Notes: a model not told the origin generated them from the sequence alone. Numbered from the stretch's first letter, positions 1 through 12,414 are shown. The stretch is DNA of 64,000 bases from Cryptomeria japonica (GCF_030272615.1 NC_081415.1:108318406-108382405); one strand, 5' to 3'. A program made the numbers and translations.

Positions 1-771
1 TGAGATTTTTGGTCAAAAACTTTTCCATTTAACCTAGGGTTGGAAAAATATTTTGAGAGAAATGATTTTTGGAAAAATATGGCCAAGAGACATTTTGGAA
101 GATGTTTCTGAGAAATTTTGGGGAAAATATTTTGGAGAAGGATTGTTTGAGCTACAAGTTGGGCTCTTCATCAAATCTTGCTAGGAATGCTAAATGGGGT
201 AGGTTTCTGGTTCAACTCTTTGATTTCTTTGTTTAATCAAGATTGTTTGGTTTTTGGAAGAAATCTGGTTGTGTTGTTGAAAAATCTCATTTATTTGGGG
301 AAAATGAAAGAGTTGTAGTTTAATCTCCAATTCAAACCCTCTTTGCTTCTTTTCCAAACCTCAAATTACATTTTTTTTTGGTTGTTCTAATTGGTTTTCA
401 AAATCAATAAAAATTGGGTTCGCTGTTTACAATAAAAATTTGTTAAAATTTCAAATAAATGCTTTCAAATTCAGGTTTTAATCTGAGAAATCTGTTTGTG
501 CTTGGTTAAATGGAAATGGAGAATGATTTCCTTGGTGTTTTCTAAGTTATCTTGTTGATTTGAGGATTTGTCTTCTCTTTAAAAAAATAAAAAATAAATA
601 AAAAAAGTCATAGAAACCTGTATGTTTCTGGTAAATCCTTTCTTTTCTTTTTTCAAAAATTTCTCAGAAAATTCTGAGTTTGAGGCAGCAAAAAGTTGGA
701 TGTTATCATTTTTTATATAAAATAAAATTAAACGAAAAACAAAAAGAAAGCAAAAAAAATTTATTACGGAG

Positions 772-942
772 GGGGTTGTTGGGGAGACCATGGCCCTCAA
801 CCCATGGTTGGGGAGAGTCATGGCTTCCCCAAACCATGGGAGGGGCCATGGCTGTGGAGACCATGGCGCGGTCTCCACACAGCCCAAGTTGTGGGGAGAC
901 CACGTCATGGTCCCCACAGCAACCAGCCCTTTTGGAAGGGAA
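772..942. repeat. GC-rich CCATGG-repeat island
   Basis: About 170 bp of GC-rich sequence sits inside AT-rich DNA. It holds five CCATGG hexamers within roughly 80 bp (788-866), plus variants such as GTCATGGT. GGAGACCATGG and its complement-like forms (CGGTCTCCAC, CATGGTCCCC) alternate, so the stretch can fold on itself. The short open frames across it on both strands are composition artefacts. Confidence 0.6.
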
Positions 943-973
943 GCCCACGTGGGTGGCCATCTTTTTTTTAAAA

Positions 974-1133
974 CAATATATATATATATATGGAGTTACA
1001 AATTATATTTTATTTAAAAGTTTTTTTTATATATATTTTTAATTAAAAAAAGATTTAATGATTAATTTAAATTATTAAATTATTAATTAATTTATATATA
1101 TAATTAATGGCTAAATTATATATATATATATAT
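974..1133. repeat. TA microsatellite tracts
   Basis: Two (TA)n runs, at 974-991 and 1117-1133, are separated by A/T-only low-complexity sequence. Confidence 0.7.
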
Positions 1134-3467
1134 GTATGTTTAATTTACATTTTTTTTATACATGCAAGGAAGTATCTTATTTGGGAAAAAGATAAAATAA
1201 TATTTTATTTGGAAAATTTTGAAAATAAAATATATTTATTATTTGGTAAATTTTAAATAATATATTATTCGGGAGTATATTATTTGAGAAATTAAATGAT
1301 AATAGGTTATCTGGAAATTTTAGAAATGAAATAATATAGTATTTGAGTAATTGGAAAATGTAATATTATATCATTGGGTATTTTGGAAGTTTAAATAATG
1401 TATTATTTGGAAATATTGGGAATAAAATAATGTGTTATTTGGAAATATTGGGAATTAAATAATGTATCGTTTGGAAAATTGGTGAGTAAATGATATTTTC
1501 ATTTAGTAAAATAAATTGTTTAATTTATATTTTTCTCTGTATTGGGAAATAGGTAAAATTGTTCTATTGCAACTGTGGTATTGAATTTACCTTGTAATGG
1601 TGCTTTTTCTGTTATTATATTTTGAAAACTTAGATCCTTTAGAAAACTGGATCGATTGTTGTGTGTAAACAATAGGAAAGAAGATTGTCTTTTCCAATCT
1701 ATTCCTATGCATGTTTAATTTTTGTATTCGCATTTGCTTAAGAAATGGCAAGTCTTTGATTTTGTTTTGTTGGATACTGTCGTATGATTGAATTGGGTAC
1801 CTGCTTATGTCCTCGGTTTCGAGTCTTGACTGTTTTCTTGTGATGGTGTTGTAGCCAGTCATGTCCTTTATGTGGGTGTCAAATGTTGATCCGTGGTTGA
1901 CCATAGCTGGTCAGGTCTCTAGTCAGAGTACCGTCAGTCAGTGCACCTCTTATGAAGTCTTGTTTGACCAAGTGGGTATTCCTATCGTTTTGAACTCCGT
2001 TTTCTTGACCTTGTGTATCCCTTGGTTTAGGAGTTCATTTGAGTGTAGTCTAGTGTCATTTGGGAAAGTGGCTTTCAATTAGGAGTCACGCCCAAAGTGG
2101 TTGCTGGGTAACCTATTGAAAGTGTGTCTAAAAAAGTGATAACCTAATAGCATATTAGAGAGTTATTTATTGAATCACTAAGTAAGTTGTGCCTCACATA
2201 TGGGATGAGTGCTAGTACATGTTTGACATGCTATAAGAAGGCCTGAAATGGCAAACCATCATCTGTGTCTTCATGAAAGGATGTGTGGGTCCACATGAGG
2301 CTTGGATGGGTCGTAGGTTCATAATAGGTTGCCTGGGTAACCCAGTGGATGGGGTCAGAACCTATGAAGACCTTCCATGGTAACCATACCAAGTTATGTG
2401 ATAACACTTGTCCCGTTATGTTCGCTAGTGTGTTGTTGTCTTGTCTTGATAGGAGCACTATTGTGGAATCATCCTGATGCTTATGCCCTTGTGAGAACCT
2501 AATATTCATGTTAGACCTTGGGTTGCGAAGATTTAGTTTCGCAAATGCTCTAGTGGATCTTTTGTTATTGTTTCTTATTATTTTTAGTTGGATCCTTTCC
2601 TATTTAGGGATCATTCATGTATTTATTTGACCGAAGTGGTCATATGTATTATTGGTTTATGTAAACCTTGATGGCAGGATTGTAATGATGTGAACCTTAT
2701 GTATTCTTCACTATTATTTAATTATCAGTGGGGTCTTGCAGTTGAGTAGACCCGGAGATGTAGCCCACTAGGGGTGAACTCCGATATCAATTTGGTGTTA
2801 TGTGATGCTTATGATCTCATGTTTCCTTTTTAGTTTAGCATGTATAGATGGCATTATGTTAGAATGTATAATGTGGATTAGATGAAGTTAATCTTAAATG
2901 CATGTATGTAGTCATCATATTAAATACAATAATTTGGATCATGAAAGAATGTAGATTAGAATAATGGAATGTATTCAGTTATTGATAATGCAATTAAGTA
3001 TGCATGGAAAATATTCATTAGTTTATGATGAAATTAAAGTATGTTATGAAATTAGATGTATGACTTATGTATTAATGAAAAGTTTGAACGTAATGGTTGG
3101 TTAAATTTTATTGGATGAACGTAATCATGTCACCTATAATTTTCACCTCAATGGATGAACCTTACCATGTGAGCTATATCTTTATCTTACCGGAAGAAAT
3201 TATCATTTGTTTAAGTATTATCATGTCATTAAATTAAACAGCTTAATTGGATTAATTAGAGTGAGTTGAGTTAAATGTTGAATTAAGTAATCACATCGGG
3301 AAACTCCTTAGGTGTTATTTGAGTCTTCCGCTGTATATTTTGAACTTATGATATCTCATTGTATCATTGTGTTGTGTTTAATTTCAAAAAACAAAAAATT
3401 GCAATCTATTCTTGTGTTTTAGCTTTATCCCTTCGGGGTTTCCTAGCGGGGCATTACAATTAGATCT

Positions 3468-3763
3468 TGTCTTAGCTTTTGACATTTAATTCTTATATCC
3501 TAGGTCATTTCATACTTATCATGTTAGTTGTCTTATTGTATAGGATTAAGGCATATGTCATGATCTTGTTGAATCATACCTATCAACCTTGCCTATATAA
3601 GCAAGGTGACATATGTATTTTTGTGATGTAGTATATTCAATATCAATCAAATCCATTGTGCCCATAATCAAGCATTATTTTTCTCTTGCTACTCTCTTGT
3701 GGAAGGAGTCTTTTTTGTTTTGCAAGTGATCCTTGAGTCTTGAGTTCATTTGTGACTCTAGCA
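3468..3763 (+). repeat. Putative short copia-type LTR
   Basis: The sequence starts TGTCTTAGC and ends GACTCTAGCA. It has a TATA-like CCTATATAAGCAAGG at about 3592-3606, matching the GCCTATATAAGCA box in the LTR of copia element IV in this window. It is followed directly by a primer-binding-site-like sequence. No second LTR and no retroelement coding remnant was recognised downstream, so this would be a truncated element. Confidence 0.4.
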
Positions 3764-3776
3764 TTGTATCAAAGCT
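3764..3776 (+). other. Possible initiator-tRNA-Met primer-binding site
   Basis: TTGTATCAAAGCT directly follows the putative LTR and resembles the plant initiator tRNA-Met site TGGTATCAGAGC with a few mismatches. It supports the LTR call but is weak on its own. Confidence 0.35.
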
Positions 3777-4793
3777 TCAAATCTACAAGCCCCTTCTCAA
3801 ATCTAGGAGATAATCAAGCTTGAGGTTTTGCTAGATGCACTTGGGTGCAAATTGGACCTCACCATTAGGGGTTATTTTTTATTATTTTATGGTAAGTTCA
3901 TTTTGGAGTATTCTTGTACAAATTTAAGCTCACTATCAAGTTTAGAGTGTCCAAGTAAGTCAAATATAGCTTTTGTTTCGCTCAATTTGGCTACTATATG
4001 ATATAGTGCAAACTAAGATTTGAAGCTCAAATCTAGTAACAACTTTTTATTGGAGCACTTTTAGCTCAAATAGATGTTGTCATTGCAATCAAAAGGTCTA
4101 AAAATTCCTATTTTTATCTAAAAAACAAAATCATTTTGGACAAATTTGATGTTTGGCAAATTTTTTATTTGCCACGAGGGTAATTATTGCAAGCCAAATT
4201 GAATCCTTTCTAAAAAAATGCATTGCTTTTGATCCAAAAGTTGATGTTTGTAAACAATATAGTTTTGGAAATCTACTTCTAGGTGCTTTCTAGTAGTTTA
4301 AGTTTCATTATCAAATATGACTTTTGATTAAATTTATTCTTTTTTGAAGTTAGGTCTTTATTTTTGGCTCTTGAGCTCACAAAATTTTTGCCACAATCTT
4401 CAATTTTTGTGAATCTTATGGTATTGGAAAAGTATTGAGGAGCTTTATCAAGACATCTATGAAATCTTTTCAAATTTAATTCCAAAAGCATTTTATTCAA
4501 TTGTTTTCTGTATTCGCATTATGGGGGATTATTTTGACATGTTAGTACTTGGGAAGGTGTTGTTTTGACCAAATAACTTCATTTCAACCATATATCATGC
4601 ATTGATATTTGATTTTATCATTTGATGAATTTATCATTGTTATAATTGTGGGATATGCAGCATCCTTCTATAGCCATTCTAAGGATAATTATGAGTGTTG
4701 GCAAAAAGGCATCTTGACACATTGCAAGTGGCTAAATATTTTATCTCATTTATATGGACTCGTCCCTAAGAGAAAGACATAGTGGAAGAAATC
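3777..4793. other. No gene seen
   Basis: AT-rich non-coding sequence. It may be the leader of a truncated copia element following the putative LTR, but no gag or pol motif is visible in any frame. Confidence 0.4.
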
Positions 4794-4939
4794 ATTTTGG
4801 GGTTATAAAAATTATTATATCATGGGACTAATCGTTGTACAATCAATGCAAACATCTTCAGAGATAATTTTGGGGTTATAAAAATTATCATATCAAGGGA
4901 CTGATTGGTGTACAATCAGTGCAAGCGTCTTCAAAGATA
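4794..4939. repeat. 73-bp tandem duplication
   Basis: Two adjacent units, 4794-4866 and 4867-4939, both begin ATTTTGGGGTTATAAAAATTA and diverge by roughly ten substitutions. Confidence 0.8.
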
Positions 4940-4966
4940 CATACAATTGTATCCTAGTTAGTTTGA

Positions 4967-4993
4967 TACACACGCACACGCACACACGCGCGT

Positions 4994-5031
<38 letters not shown>
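4967..5031. repeat. (CA)n microsatellite
   Basis: An interrupted CA repeat (CACGCACACGCACACACGCGCG) leads into a pure CA run to 5031. The long open frames across it are repeat artefacts. Confidence 0.9.
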
Positions 5032-5034
<3 letters not shown>

Positions 5035-5312
5035 TGCCAAAGATCAAATAACACCATTAAATTCATAAATTCCAATTATTTAATATATTTTTCAAATAGT
5101 CATTTAAAGTGTTGTCTATTATATTAATAATAGAGTTCTTATAAAGATCTAAAATAATGAGTGTGGACATAGTCTTAAGTTTAGGGTTTTGCCTTCATCC
5201 AAATTACATTGAGACAACATGTGATTAACACAAAATCAAGTCTAACGTCTATGGGGTTGTGACACATATTTTTTGTGAACATAAGTGTATCATTTTCCAT
5301 AACTGATGATGG

Positions 5313-5315
<3 letters not shown>

Positions 5316-5362
<47 letters not shown>
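5316..5362. repeat. (TG)n microsatellite
   Basis: A pure TG run of about 23 units. It is the opposite-strand composition of the CA tract about 300 bp upstream. Confidence 0.9.
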
Positions 5363-5363
<1 letters not shown>

Positions 5364-5412
5364 TGTTTGTCCCTATTCAAATTTGTTATAAGACCTTCAA
5401 TGGAAGTATATG

Positions 5413-5533
5413 TCCCTATCCTTGGTCCCATGGGTAGATTTGTTTGTCCCTATCCTTAGTTCCATGGGTGGATGTGTTTGTCCCTATCCTTAGTTCCATG
5501 GGTAGATGTGTTTGTCCCTATCCTTGGATAAAT
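5413..5533. repeat. 34-bp tandem repeat
   Basis: Units start at 5413, 5447, 5481 and 5515, each opening TCCCTATCCTTRGT, with CCATGGGT inside the first three. There are three full copies plus a partial one. Confidence 0.85.
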
Positions 5534-7742
5534 TCTAGAATAGATAGTCCAACAAAAGTAGCATAATAGAGCAAGATCTACTATTACTTTTCAAAAGTAG
5601 ATGTGTATGTCCTTACTCTTTGTGCTATTTATAAACTACAAAATATGTTCAAGTCTTGTTAGTCCACCTATCCCCATTTGGAGAATGATATAATAAGGTG
5701 AGGTATTAGGAATATTACATCATTCATATTCACATGGCTAGGTTTGATAGTCTTTAGAATACATATAATGATCATTTGTTAGTGTGTTAGGAGTTTCTTT
5801 TAATTCCCATGAGTGTTTGTCATGATTTGTTATGAGTACTTTTTTTTGTGAGTACCTATGTAAGGATTGGTTATAGAAGCTCTTCTATGATAGAGAAAAT
5901 GTTAGTCATATTAAAATATATTTATATTACTAAACAATATAATAGAAGTGTAGTATTATTGCTATATTATGAAATCTCTAACGCATGTGTCATGGTCTTT
6001 TCAATTTGCCCAATCCTAGCCAAGTCTAAGTGTCAAGTCAAAAATTAACTTGCCAAGTTCAAGTCTTGTAACTACATGCACAAGAATTCTAATGATTGAT
6101 CTCACAATCCTCAAAAACTCCAAGCTTTTGCTTAGGTTTTACAATTGATTGTGAACTTCTTTAAAAGAATATAATATGATTATGTTAGAACACAACTAGA
6201 CCATCATGTCAATATGGTTATGTTAAAACACAAGTAGACTATCACGTTAATATGTAAAAGAAGACATTTGATATGGAAACTTGTGATGAACTATATATGT
6301 ATTTCATTGAAATGATGTTATTAAAAAAGTCAAAATTTGACAACCTATAATTAATGAGGGGGTAATAGATTGTCAAATATAGGTGCAAGTTTAGATTAAG
6401 TCTTGAATTGACATTATATCAATAATGTGGAAAGAATGGAAGATTGAACTTAGATTGTTAGTCTACTCTTCCACTAAAAATTAAGCTATAAATATAAAAG
6501 ATTATAATTCTAATGATTAAATCTCCGTGATAAGTTTTTGGGAGTTTTTTTCTTCCTTTCAATGAACAGTTAATTAAAAAGTTCTCCAAAAAGGTTGTGG
6601 TTAATCCATATAGAACAAAAGAACTATTTACTGGTCACTATATTTCCACAAGAATATTTTTGGTGATCACTATATTTTCACAAGAATTATTTTTTTTAAT
6701 GGTGATTGATCTTACATTGCTTTATTTTATAAAATATATTTTAAATTAAAATCCTATAATTTCTCTGCAGTCCAACTGATAGTCAACCTACCTCAGGTAG
6801 CCACGAGGAAGGAAGGTTTCTTTGTTAAAGCATAGAATGATTGAAAATTCCTCATCTTAGGGAAGAGGGGGACAAAGACAGAAAAGCGGGGTGGGGGGAG
6901 AGAGCTGCTAGAATATGTATCCAGCCTGGATATAAGTAGTCTAATTTAACTCTTTTCTTTTTCAAAAGACAGATGTGACAGGGTATGCATCCAACCTTTT
7001 TCCCTGTCAAAACCTAACAAAAGGTTAAGTAATCTAGTCTAACTTTTTCCCTATTAAAATGAATGCACCCTACCTTTTTGCTCTCCAGGCCCAAGCAAAG
7101 GTTTTTCCTTTTTGGAAAGAGATAGGTGTGATAGTGTCTCTATCCAATCGTTTTGCTTGTCCAGACCTCACAAAAAGGTCAAATATTTTAACACTGAATA
7201 ATCTTTTTTATAAAAGGAATTTACCTATTTTATGTGCTCCAGTGGCAAATAAGATTTACATCATAACTTCCACTTCCTAGTATAATTGAGATAGATTACA
7301 GTAAACGGGATCATATCATAATTTATTACAAATTAGTGAATTACATCATATGGACCTCAAACCTGTGACCTCGCCATAATCATAAAATGGTCTTTACTAC
7401 TGGACCAAAGAGGCATTCCTAACCTTGGTGATTTTTCATTCCTCTCCACTTAATAATTTCAATGACCAGATTTCAATAACAATCCTTAGCAGTAATCCCC
7501 ACCAAGATATGGTCTCATTAATGCAAACTTTTCTTTGCATTATTCCATGGCAAAGGACAACAAGAAATCTACCTGCACAAATGTAGATTTGTGTCTGTAA
7601 TTTGGTATATATAAATCAGGCCTGAATGACAGACTTAACTCGGGCATAAGATAATAGAATTAATGCAAAGACAAGGAGACCATACAGAATGATAAAGTAA
7701 GGGTAGAGATGATCACCTCAATGCATCCGAGCAATGGCTTGG
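5534..7742. other. No gene seen
   Basis: AT-rich intergenic sequence. Two similar stretches near 6920-7080 share ACTTTTTCCCT and AAAAGGTTAAGTAATCTAGTCTAAC-like wording, suggesting an old local duplication. No coding motif, RNA gene or LTR pair was recognised. Confidence 0.4.
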
Positions 7743-7872
7743 TTATAAGCCCTCTCCCACACTTCCTTCTAGCTGAGCAGCTTTCCGTATTCTTCTAGCA
7801 ACTCTCTTCTTTTGTATTTCCCATTCTTCTGCCAGCTCCTCCAGCCCTTCAGTCCAAAGCTCTACAAGCTTC
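7743..7872 (-). CDS. Candidate terminal exon of an unknown gene
   Basis: On the minus strand an acceptor-like TATTTTTCAG (about 7873-7882) is followed by an open stretch of 43 codons ending in TAA at 7743-7745. It reads ...LVELWTEGLEELAEEW... and then a basic run ...QKKRVARRIRK.... The composition is acidic helix then basic helix, unlike the surrounding AT-rich DNA. It lies about 260 bp downstream of the PPR-DYW pseudogene on the same strand but does not look like part of a PPR protein. I do not recognise a family. No partner exon was identified, so it may be a gene fragment. Confidence 0.3.
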
Positions 7873-8134
7873 CTGAAAAATAGTTCAATATAATAAAACA
7901 CGGCTCTAAAAACACAAAATTAGTAAAATATATATAAGCAGTGATGCTACAATACAATAATCATATCATTAAGTGAAAAGCATGATTTAGCTCTCCAAAG
8001 GCTAAGAAGCTATATTTCTTTAGAAATTAAATATAAAATCTGATTTCCCCTTACCACAGTTACTCTGATACCAAGCACACTGTTAGTATGTAAGCAAACA
8101 TTCATAGATAGCTTACTTCACTTAGAATCACTCT

Positions 8135-9627
8135 AATCTCCTCAAGTGCACACTGCATGTTTGAAATGATGGAAACGGTTCATATCTCTCAAAGCAAATT
8201 CTCTTGCAAAATTTTGGAGATAAACTTGGTTGCTATGTGATAGTCATCACATATTCTAAGGTTTTTGGCAAGTCTAATAGTTGCTTCAAGGGATGACCCA
8301 AAAGCAATTGCCAATTTCTCACTGTGATGACATAGGAATAATTCCTTATCCTCCTACTCCATATAATTCAATACAGATCTTGTATCTGGAATATACCCTC
8401 CTTTCTTCATCTCTTGCGACAATTTCTCTAACCTTGCATATATCTCCTGGGTTTGTGGATGTGATCTGTCTCCTACAGAAAAAGCATGTACCGTTTTACG
8501 AACTTCAATCCAACTACATCCAGGTATCTTTCTGATTCCTCTATCTTTTATCAATTCCCTTGTCTTTTGCACATCACCCCAACAGCCCACTTCTGCATAG
8601 ATGTTTGACAGAAGAACACAAGTTCCGGTACTTTTAGGATCCACCTCATTAAGCAGTTTCGCCACAAATTCTCCTAGCCTTATACTGTTATGTGATCTAC
8701 AAGAACCAAGTAAGCATACCCATACATCCACATTTGGTTTTACTGGCATTTTGATGATAAAGTTTAGGGTTTCTTCAAGATAGTCAGCACGGCCAAGAAG
8801 GTCAACCATCCATACAAAATGATTAATCGTAGGTGTAATGCAATAAGATTCACCCATTTGATAAAAGTATTGACAACCATCTTCCACTAAACCTGCATGG
8901 CTGCATGCAAATAGAACACAGGTGAAGCTTACATGGTCAGGGTTGGTTTTTAGGTGTTTCATTTGTTAAAAGAGTTTGAGAGCATATAAGCTAAAGCCAT
9001 GCATTGCATATCCTGCAATCATCGCATTCCAAGATACTATGCCTGGATAATGCATTCTGTCAAATAATTCACGTGCCTTCTGTATGTTGCCACACTTTGC
9101 ATGCATGTCTATCAGGGCAGTCACAACTATAACGTCTGAAGAAAAACCCTTTTTGATTATTTTTTTGGTGGATCTCCTGACCTTGTTCCAAAGTTCCAAG
9201 TTTGGCACAAGCTGGGAGAATGCCACAAAAGGTTGATGAGTTTGGCTTTTCACCTGCCAATTGCATTTGCTCAAACATCAATAAGGCTTTTTCGGCATAC
9301 CCGTTTTGTGCATATCCAGAAATAGTTGCAATCCATGAGATCACATCTCATTGAGGCATTTCGTTGAAAAGAATTAAGGCCTCATGAAGAACACCATTGA
9401 GTGCATATGCTGCAATCATTGCATTCCATGCAACTCTATCTGGATTATGCCTTCTGTCAAACAATTCTCGTGCTTTCTCCATGCTACCACATTTTACATA
9501 ACCACAACGTGTGACAAAAATTGGCTTTCAATCACATTACGATGGATATCCATACACATTCCAAAACTTCCATTTTGGAACAAGCTGGAAGAACACTAAA
9601 GAAGGTTGATCAATTAGGTTTTATACC
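8135..9627 (-). pseudogene. PPR-DYW protein pseudogene, 3' half
   Basis: This is the C-terminal half of a PLS-type pentatricopeptide-repeat protein, a family that binds organellar RNA and acts in C-to-U editing. Reading right to left it shows PPR motifs (DVISW, GYAQNGYAEKAL, VVTALIDMHAKCG, IVSWNAMIAGYAMHG), then E/E+ motifs (FACSHAGLVEDG, VWVCLLGSCRSHNSIRLGE, GCSWIEVRKTVHAF) and a DYW-type deaminase remnant (GGYIPDTRSVL, then HHSEKLAIAFG with the zinc-binding HxE). It is clearly dead. There are in-frame stops near 9614, 9348, 8963 and 8354, a frameshift near 9160, a deletion after the HxE motif, and the terminal CxCGDYW is reduced to a stop, GD and another stop. The 5' half lies at 43359-44520; the two are separated by inserted transposons. 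Confidence 0.88.
9623..9627. repeat. Target-site duplication ATACC, left copy
   Basis: ATACC at 9623-9627 is repeated at 43354-43358. Sequence inside the pair begins TGTTGGTTAAC and ends GGACTAACA, i.e. TG...CA termini. Joining the outside flanks restores the PPR frame as MQLMGI followed by KPN. Confidence 0.85.
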
Positions 9628-9711
9628 TGTTGGTTAACAGATTTGTCTTTTCTTTGATTTTTATATATTTTTAAAATAATGACTCATGCATACCCTTTAT
9701 GAAAAAGCAAA
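9628..9711. mobile_element. Element U, left 84 bp
   Basis: This is the short outer end of the level-1 insertion, between the ATACC duplication and the first base of the gypsy A LTR. The remainder of U resumes after A, at 38558-43353. Confidence 0.65.
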
Positions 9712-10825
9712 TGTACCAACTATATACACCTAAAAATGGTCCGAAGATATTTAATTAAATAAGCAATTGTTTAATTAATCCCCCTTCCTAATTTAATTGA
9801 ATTCATTAGGCAATTTGATTAAATTCTCCCTTTCATCTACTTATTAATAAATCTAAAGATTTATTTAATAAGTTCATTTCAATAGTCCCCTTTGATTAAT
9901 TAATTCAAATTAATTAATCCTCTCCCCACTTCAATCAATTCTTTTAATCCTCTAATTAATTAAAACAAATCAATTTATAAATTTTTGAGAATTAATTAGT
10001 CTTTTCCTATTATTTGAATTTTTAAATTCAAATTACCCACATGCCTCCTAACTTCTAACTACCTAACCTAATCATCCCTCTAACCTAACCCATTCCACCT
10101 AACCTTGGGTTTAACTAACCCTATCCTATCTTGCACATTCTAACCTCCTTATCCAAACCTCCTATGGTGTGGATAGTTTCTTCTTAAGACACATGGCACT
10201 TTGGCCACATGTCTCCTCTCTTGGACACTTGCCCTTTTATGAGCAAATCTCCTTGACACTTTCACCACAGACATGGCAAGTGTCTCTTCCTCCAACCTCC
10301 TCCAATTTCACCCTTGATATCTTCAAACTCAATCTTGACTGTTGATTCATGCCACCTCACCCCTGGCCTTGAAAATCCTATAAATATCCTCCATTTTGGA
10401 GCAATAAGGACCCCATCTCATTTCATCTTATGCATTATTACTATAGGCATATCATTTGAGCATTGTTGTTTTAAGCAATTGCATCTTAGATTTAGCTTAA
10501 TTTGATCATTTTCTAGTACAATTGTTGAATCATTTAGCTTAATCATGCATATCATTAGCTTAATTAGTCTCTTGGATAAATCTAGCATAATCAATCTCAT
10601 CTTTACATATCATCATCATTTCAAATCATCTATCTAGGTGTAGTCAAGTCACTAGGATTGCTTATCCAGATCTGAGAGCAAATCCATACTCGCATCTCTT
10701 AGGAGGCGATAGGTCATTTTGTCGTGGTTCATCTTTGTTTTTCTTATGATTTGTTAACCATGCTTGTAATGATCTATTGAGTGTTTGTGTTGCAACTGCA
10801 GGTATCACACTTCACAGGGACAACA
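9712..10825 (+). repeat. Gypsy A 5' LTR
   Basis: Starts TGTACCAACTATATACACC and ends GGGACAACA. It matches 37466-38557 along its length (AAAAATGGTCYGAAGATATT, CCTAACCTTGGGTTTAAC, GGAGCAATAAGGACCCCATC). A TATA box TATAAATA lies at 10379-10386, consistent with a polymerase II start near 10410. It carries a 7-bp insertion near its start relative to the 3' copy. Confidence 0.88.
10379..10386 (+). promoter_or_regulatory. TATA box in gypsy A LTR
   Basis: TATAAATA in the context CCTATAAATATCCTCC. It is conserved in the 3' LTR at 38111-38118. Confidence 0.6.
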
Positions 10826-10828
10826 TTT

Positions 10829-10846
10829 TGGCACCTACCGTGGGGC
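10829..10846 (+). other. Gypsy A primer-binding site
   Basis: TGGCACCTACCGTGGGGC begins 3 nt after the LTR end. It is close to the TGGCGCCCACCGTGGGGC site familiar from plant Tat elements. Confidence 0.65.
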
Positions 10847-10943
10847 CCGAAAATCTCATTTTTGGCCTCTCAAGCATCATCAAATCTTCATTTATGGCTA
10901 GGTCTGAATCAAAATCTCGTACGAGTTCTTTTCAGCCTCGTAC

Positions 10944-12409
10944 TGATAACTCAATGATGAACGAATAGTTCCAAACCAGTACTGAGAGGGGGGGGCGAAT
11001 TAGTACAGACAAAAGCGCACTCTTGAACCGGTTTGTCTACAGACATTGTGCATTGACAGACAAACAGTAACACCGGTCCTTAAGCAGAGTACAACCGGCA
11101 AACCCCAGAATAGCTGAGACAAGCATAAACTGGTTACCCACTTAGCTTTCCTCTTAACTCAATACTACACTACCATTTCACCCTTATGCATGAACAGTTA
11201 ATCTATCACCAGAAGTATAATAGCTTGCCAACATAATCATAATTCACTGCATGACAGAAAATGACAAAGCATCACAAGAAAGAAGCATCAAACATGACAC
11301 ACATAATTTTCACGTGGAAACCCAACTGGGAAAAACCACGGTGGAGATGAATACCCACAAGCTGTTTTGAACTCTTTAGAAGTCCGCTCTGTTAGGAGCC
11401 TTATCCGGTTAGAGACATTATAATAGGTTCTGCTAGGAACCGATCCTGTTAGGGATCACCCGGATAAGGGATGGCTAGAATACCCAGTTAGGGGTTAAAC
11501 CTTGTTAAAGGTTATCTTGTTAGAGGATTTCAAGAGCTCAATGGTTTTGAGTCACCCTGTTAAAGGATTTATAGCAAGTCAATTAAAACTACCCTGTTAA
11601 GGGATTTCTCAACTGTTGAGGTGGTTAGAGATTAACAAGTATTACAATGATCTGGTAACAGCACTCAATGCCAATGCAAATCCGCTTAAGCTCCTCTTCA
11701 CCTTCTGCACTTACACTCTATAGGTATCACTTCTCTCCTCTGGTATGGCAAGAATCAAATATCCCTTCTCTTGGATACACACACACAACTTTTGCTAACA
11801 ACCCTAGAAAGAGTCATAACATCGACCTTATAGGAAAACGGATAGGTCAGTGGCATAAACCCTAAACCCTAAAACCTGTTAGGTTAAGAAATTCAAAGGG
11901 TTCGATCCTAACCGTTGAGCTCATTGCATTCCAATCTCAAGACATTCTCCATCGTTCATTTTCCACCAATTTCTTGGCGGCTGATAACCCATCACACATT
12001 ATCACCGTTTTACAGACTTCGCACATTCCCAAGGTAGATAGGAACAATCTCCTTCATGCAAGATCCTTCACGCGCACAAGGCTGACGTGGCAACATGATC
12101 TGTTCATCATTACAATGCTAATTCATCACACAAAGTCACCGGTTGAGACACACAGGTTTGAAACACTTCAACCGGAAACCCTGAAGTTGAGACTACCAAC
12201 CAGTAGTCATACAATGCTTCCATGTACCAGTTCCCATAACCATATGCCAGTTCACCTTAAACAAACACACCAGTTCACTTTGGCATAAATGTCGGTTCAC
12301 AGTGTTATACCGATTCTCACATATCCGGTTCACACCTCTTCAACATATTGACATCAATGACAACACGCAATGTCATTATGTCCTCATACCGGTTCACATA
12401 ATGCCAACA
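10944..12409. mobile_element. Solo copia-type LTR inside gypsy A leader
   Basis: The 1466-bp block starts TGATAACTC and ends ATGCCAACA. It is flanked by CGTAC (10939-10943) and CATAC (12410-12414), a 5-bp duplication with one transition. It has no internal coding region. Its CTGAGAGGGGGGGCGAATTAG near 10980 and GGGAAAAACCACGGTGG near 11329 are shared with the LTRs of copia II and III, so it belongs to the same broad LTR group. Many CCGGT/ACCGG motifs occur. A direct origin by LTR-LTR recombination is the usual explanation. Confidence 0.75.
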
Positions 12410-12414
12410 CATAC

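Larger units (their letters stand above)
1..3458. repeat. AT-rich repeat-derived DNA ending in an LTR-like terminus
   Basis: I see no protein-coding gene here. The stretch is AT-rich with many TTTGG/AATAATGTATTATTTGG-type imperfect repeats (about 1200-1500) and one sharp GC-rich island. It ends with GGGGCATTACA at about 3448-3458. That terminus resembles the CATTACA end of the chromovirus LTRs later in this window, so the tract may be a long LTR whose start lies before the window. No primer-binding site follows it, so a 3' or solo LTR is more likely than a 5' LTR. The assignment is inference from the terminus only. Confidence 0.3.

Noticed and set aside
680-1042. Overlapping 75-120 codon frames on both strands
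   Set aside because: Produced by the GC-rich CCATGG island; no family motif and Trp/Pro/His composition on both strands.
4893-5431. Frames with poly-(Cys-Val) or poly-(Thr-His)
   Set aside because: Translations of CA and TG microsatellites.
10777-10968. Open frame across the gypsy A LTR end and primer-binding site
   Set aside because: It spans the LTR boundary and the solo-LTR insertion site; not a gene.
11858-11874. AAACCCTAAACCCTAAAA, resembling plant telomere repeat
   Set aside because: Only about two units, inside a solo LTR. Too short for an interstitial telomere.
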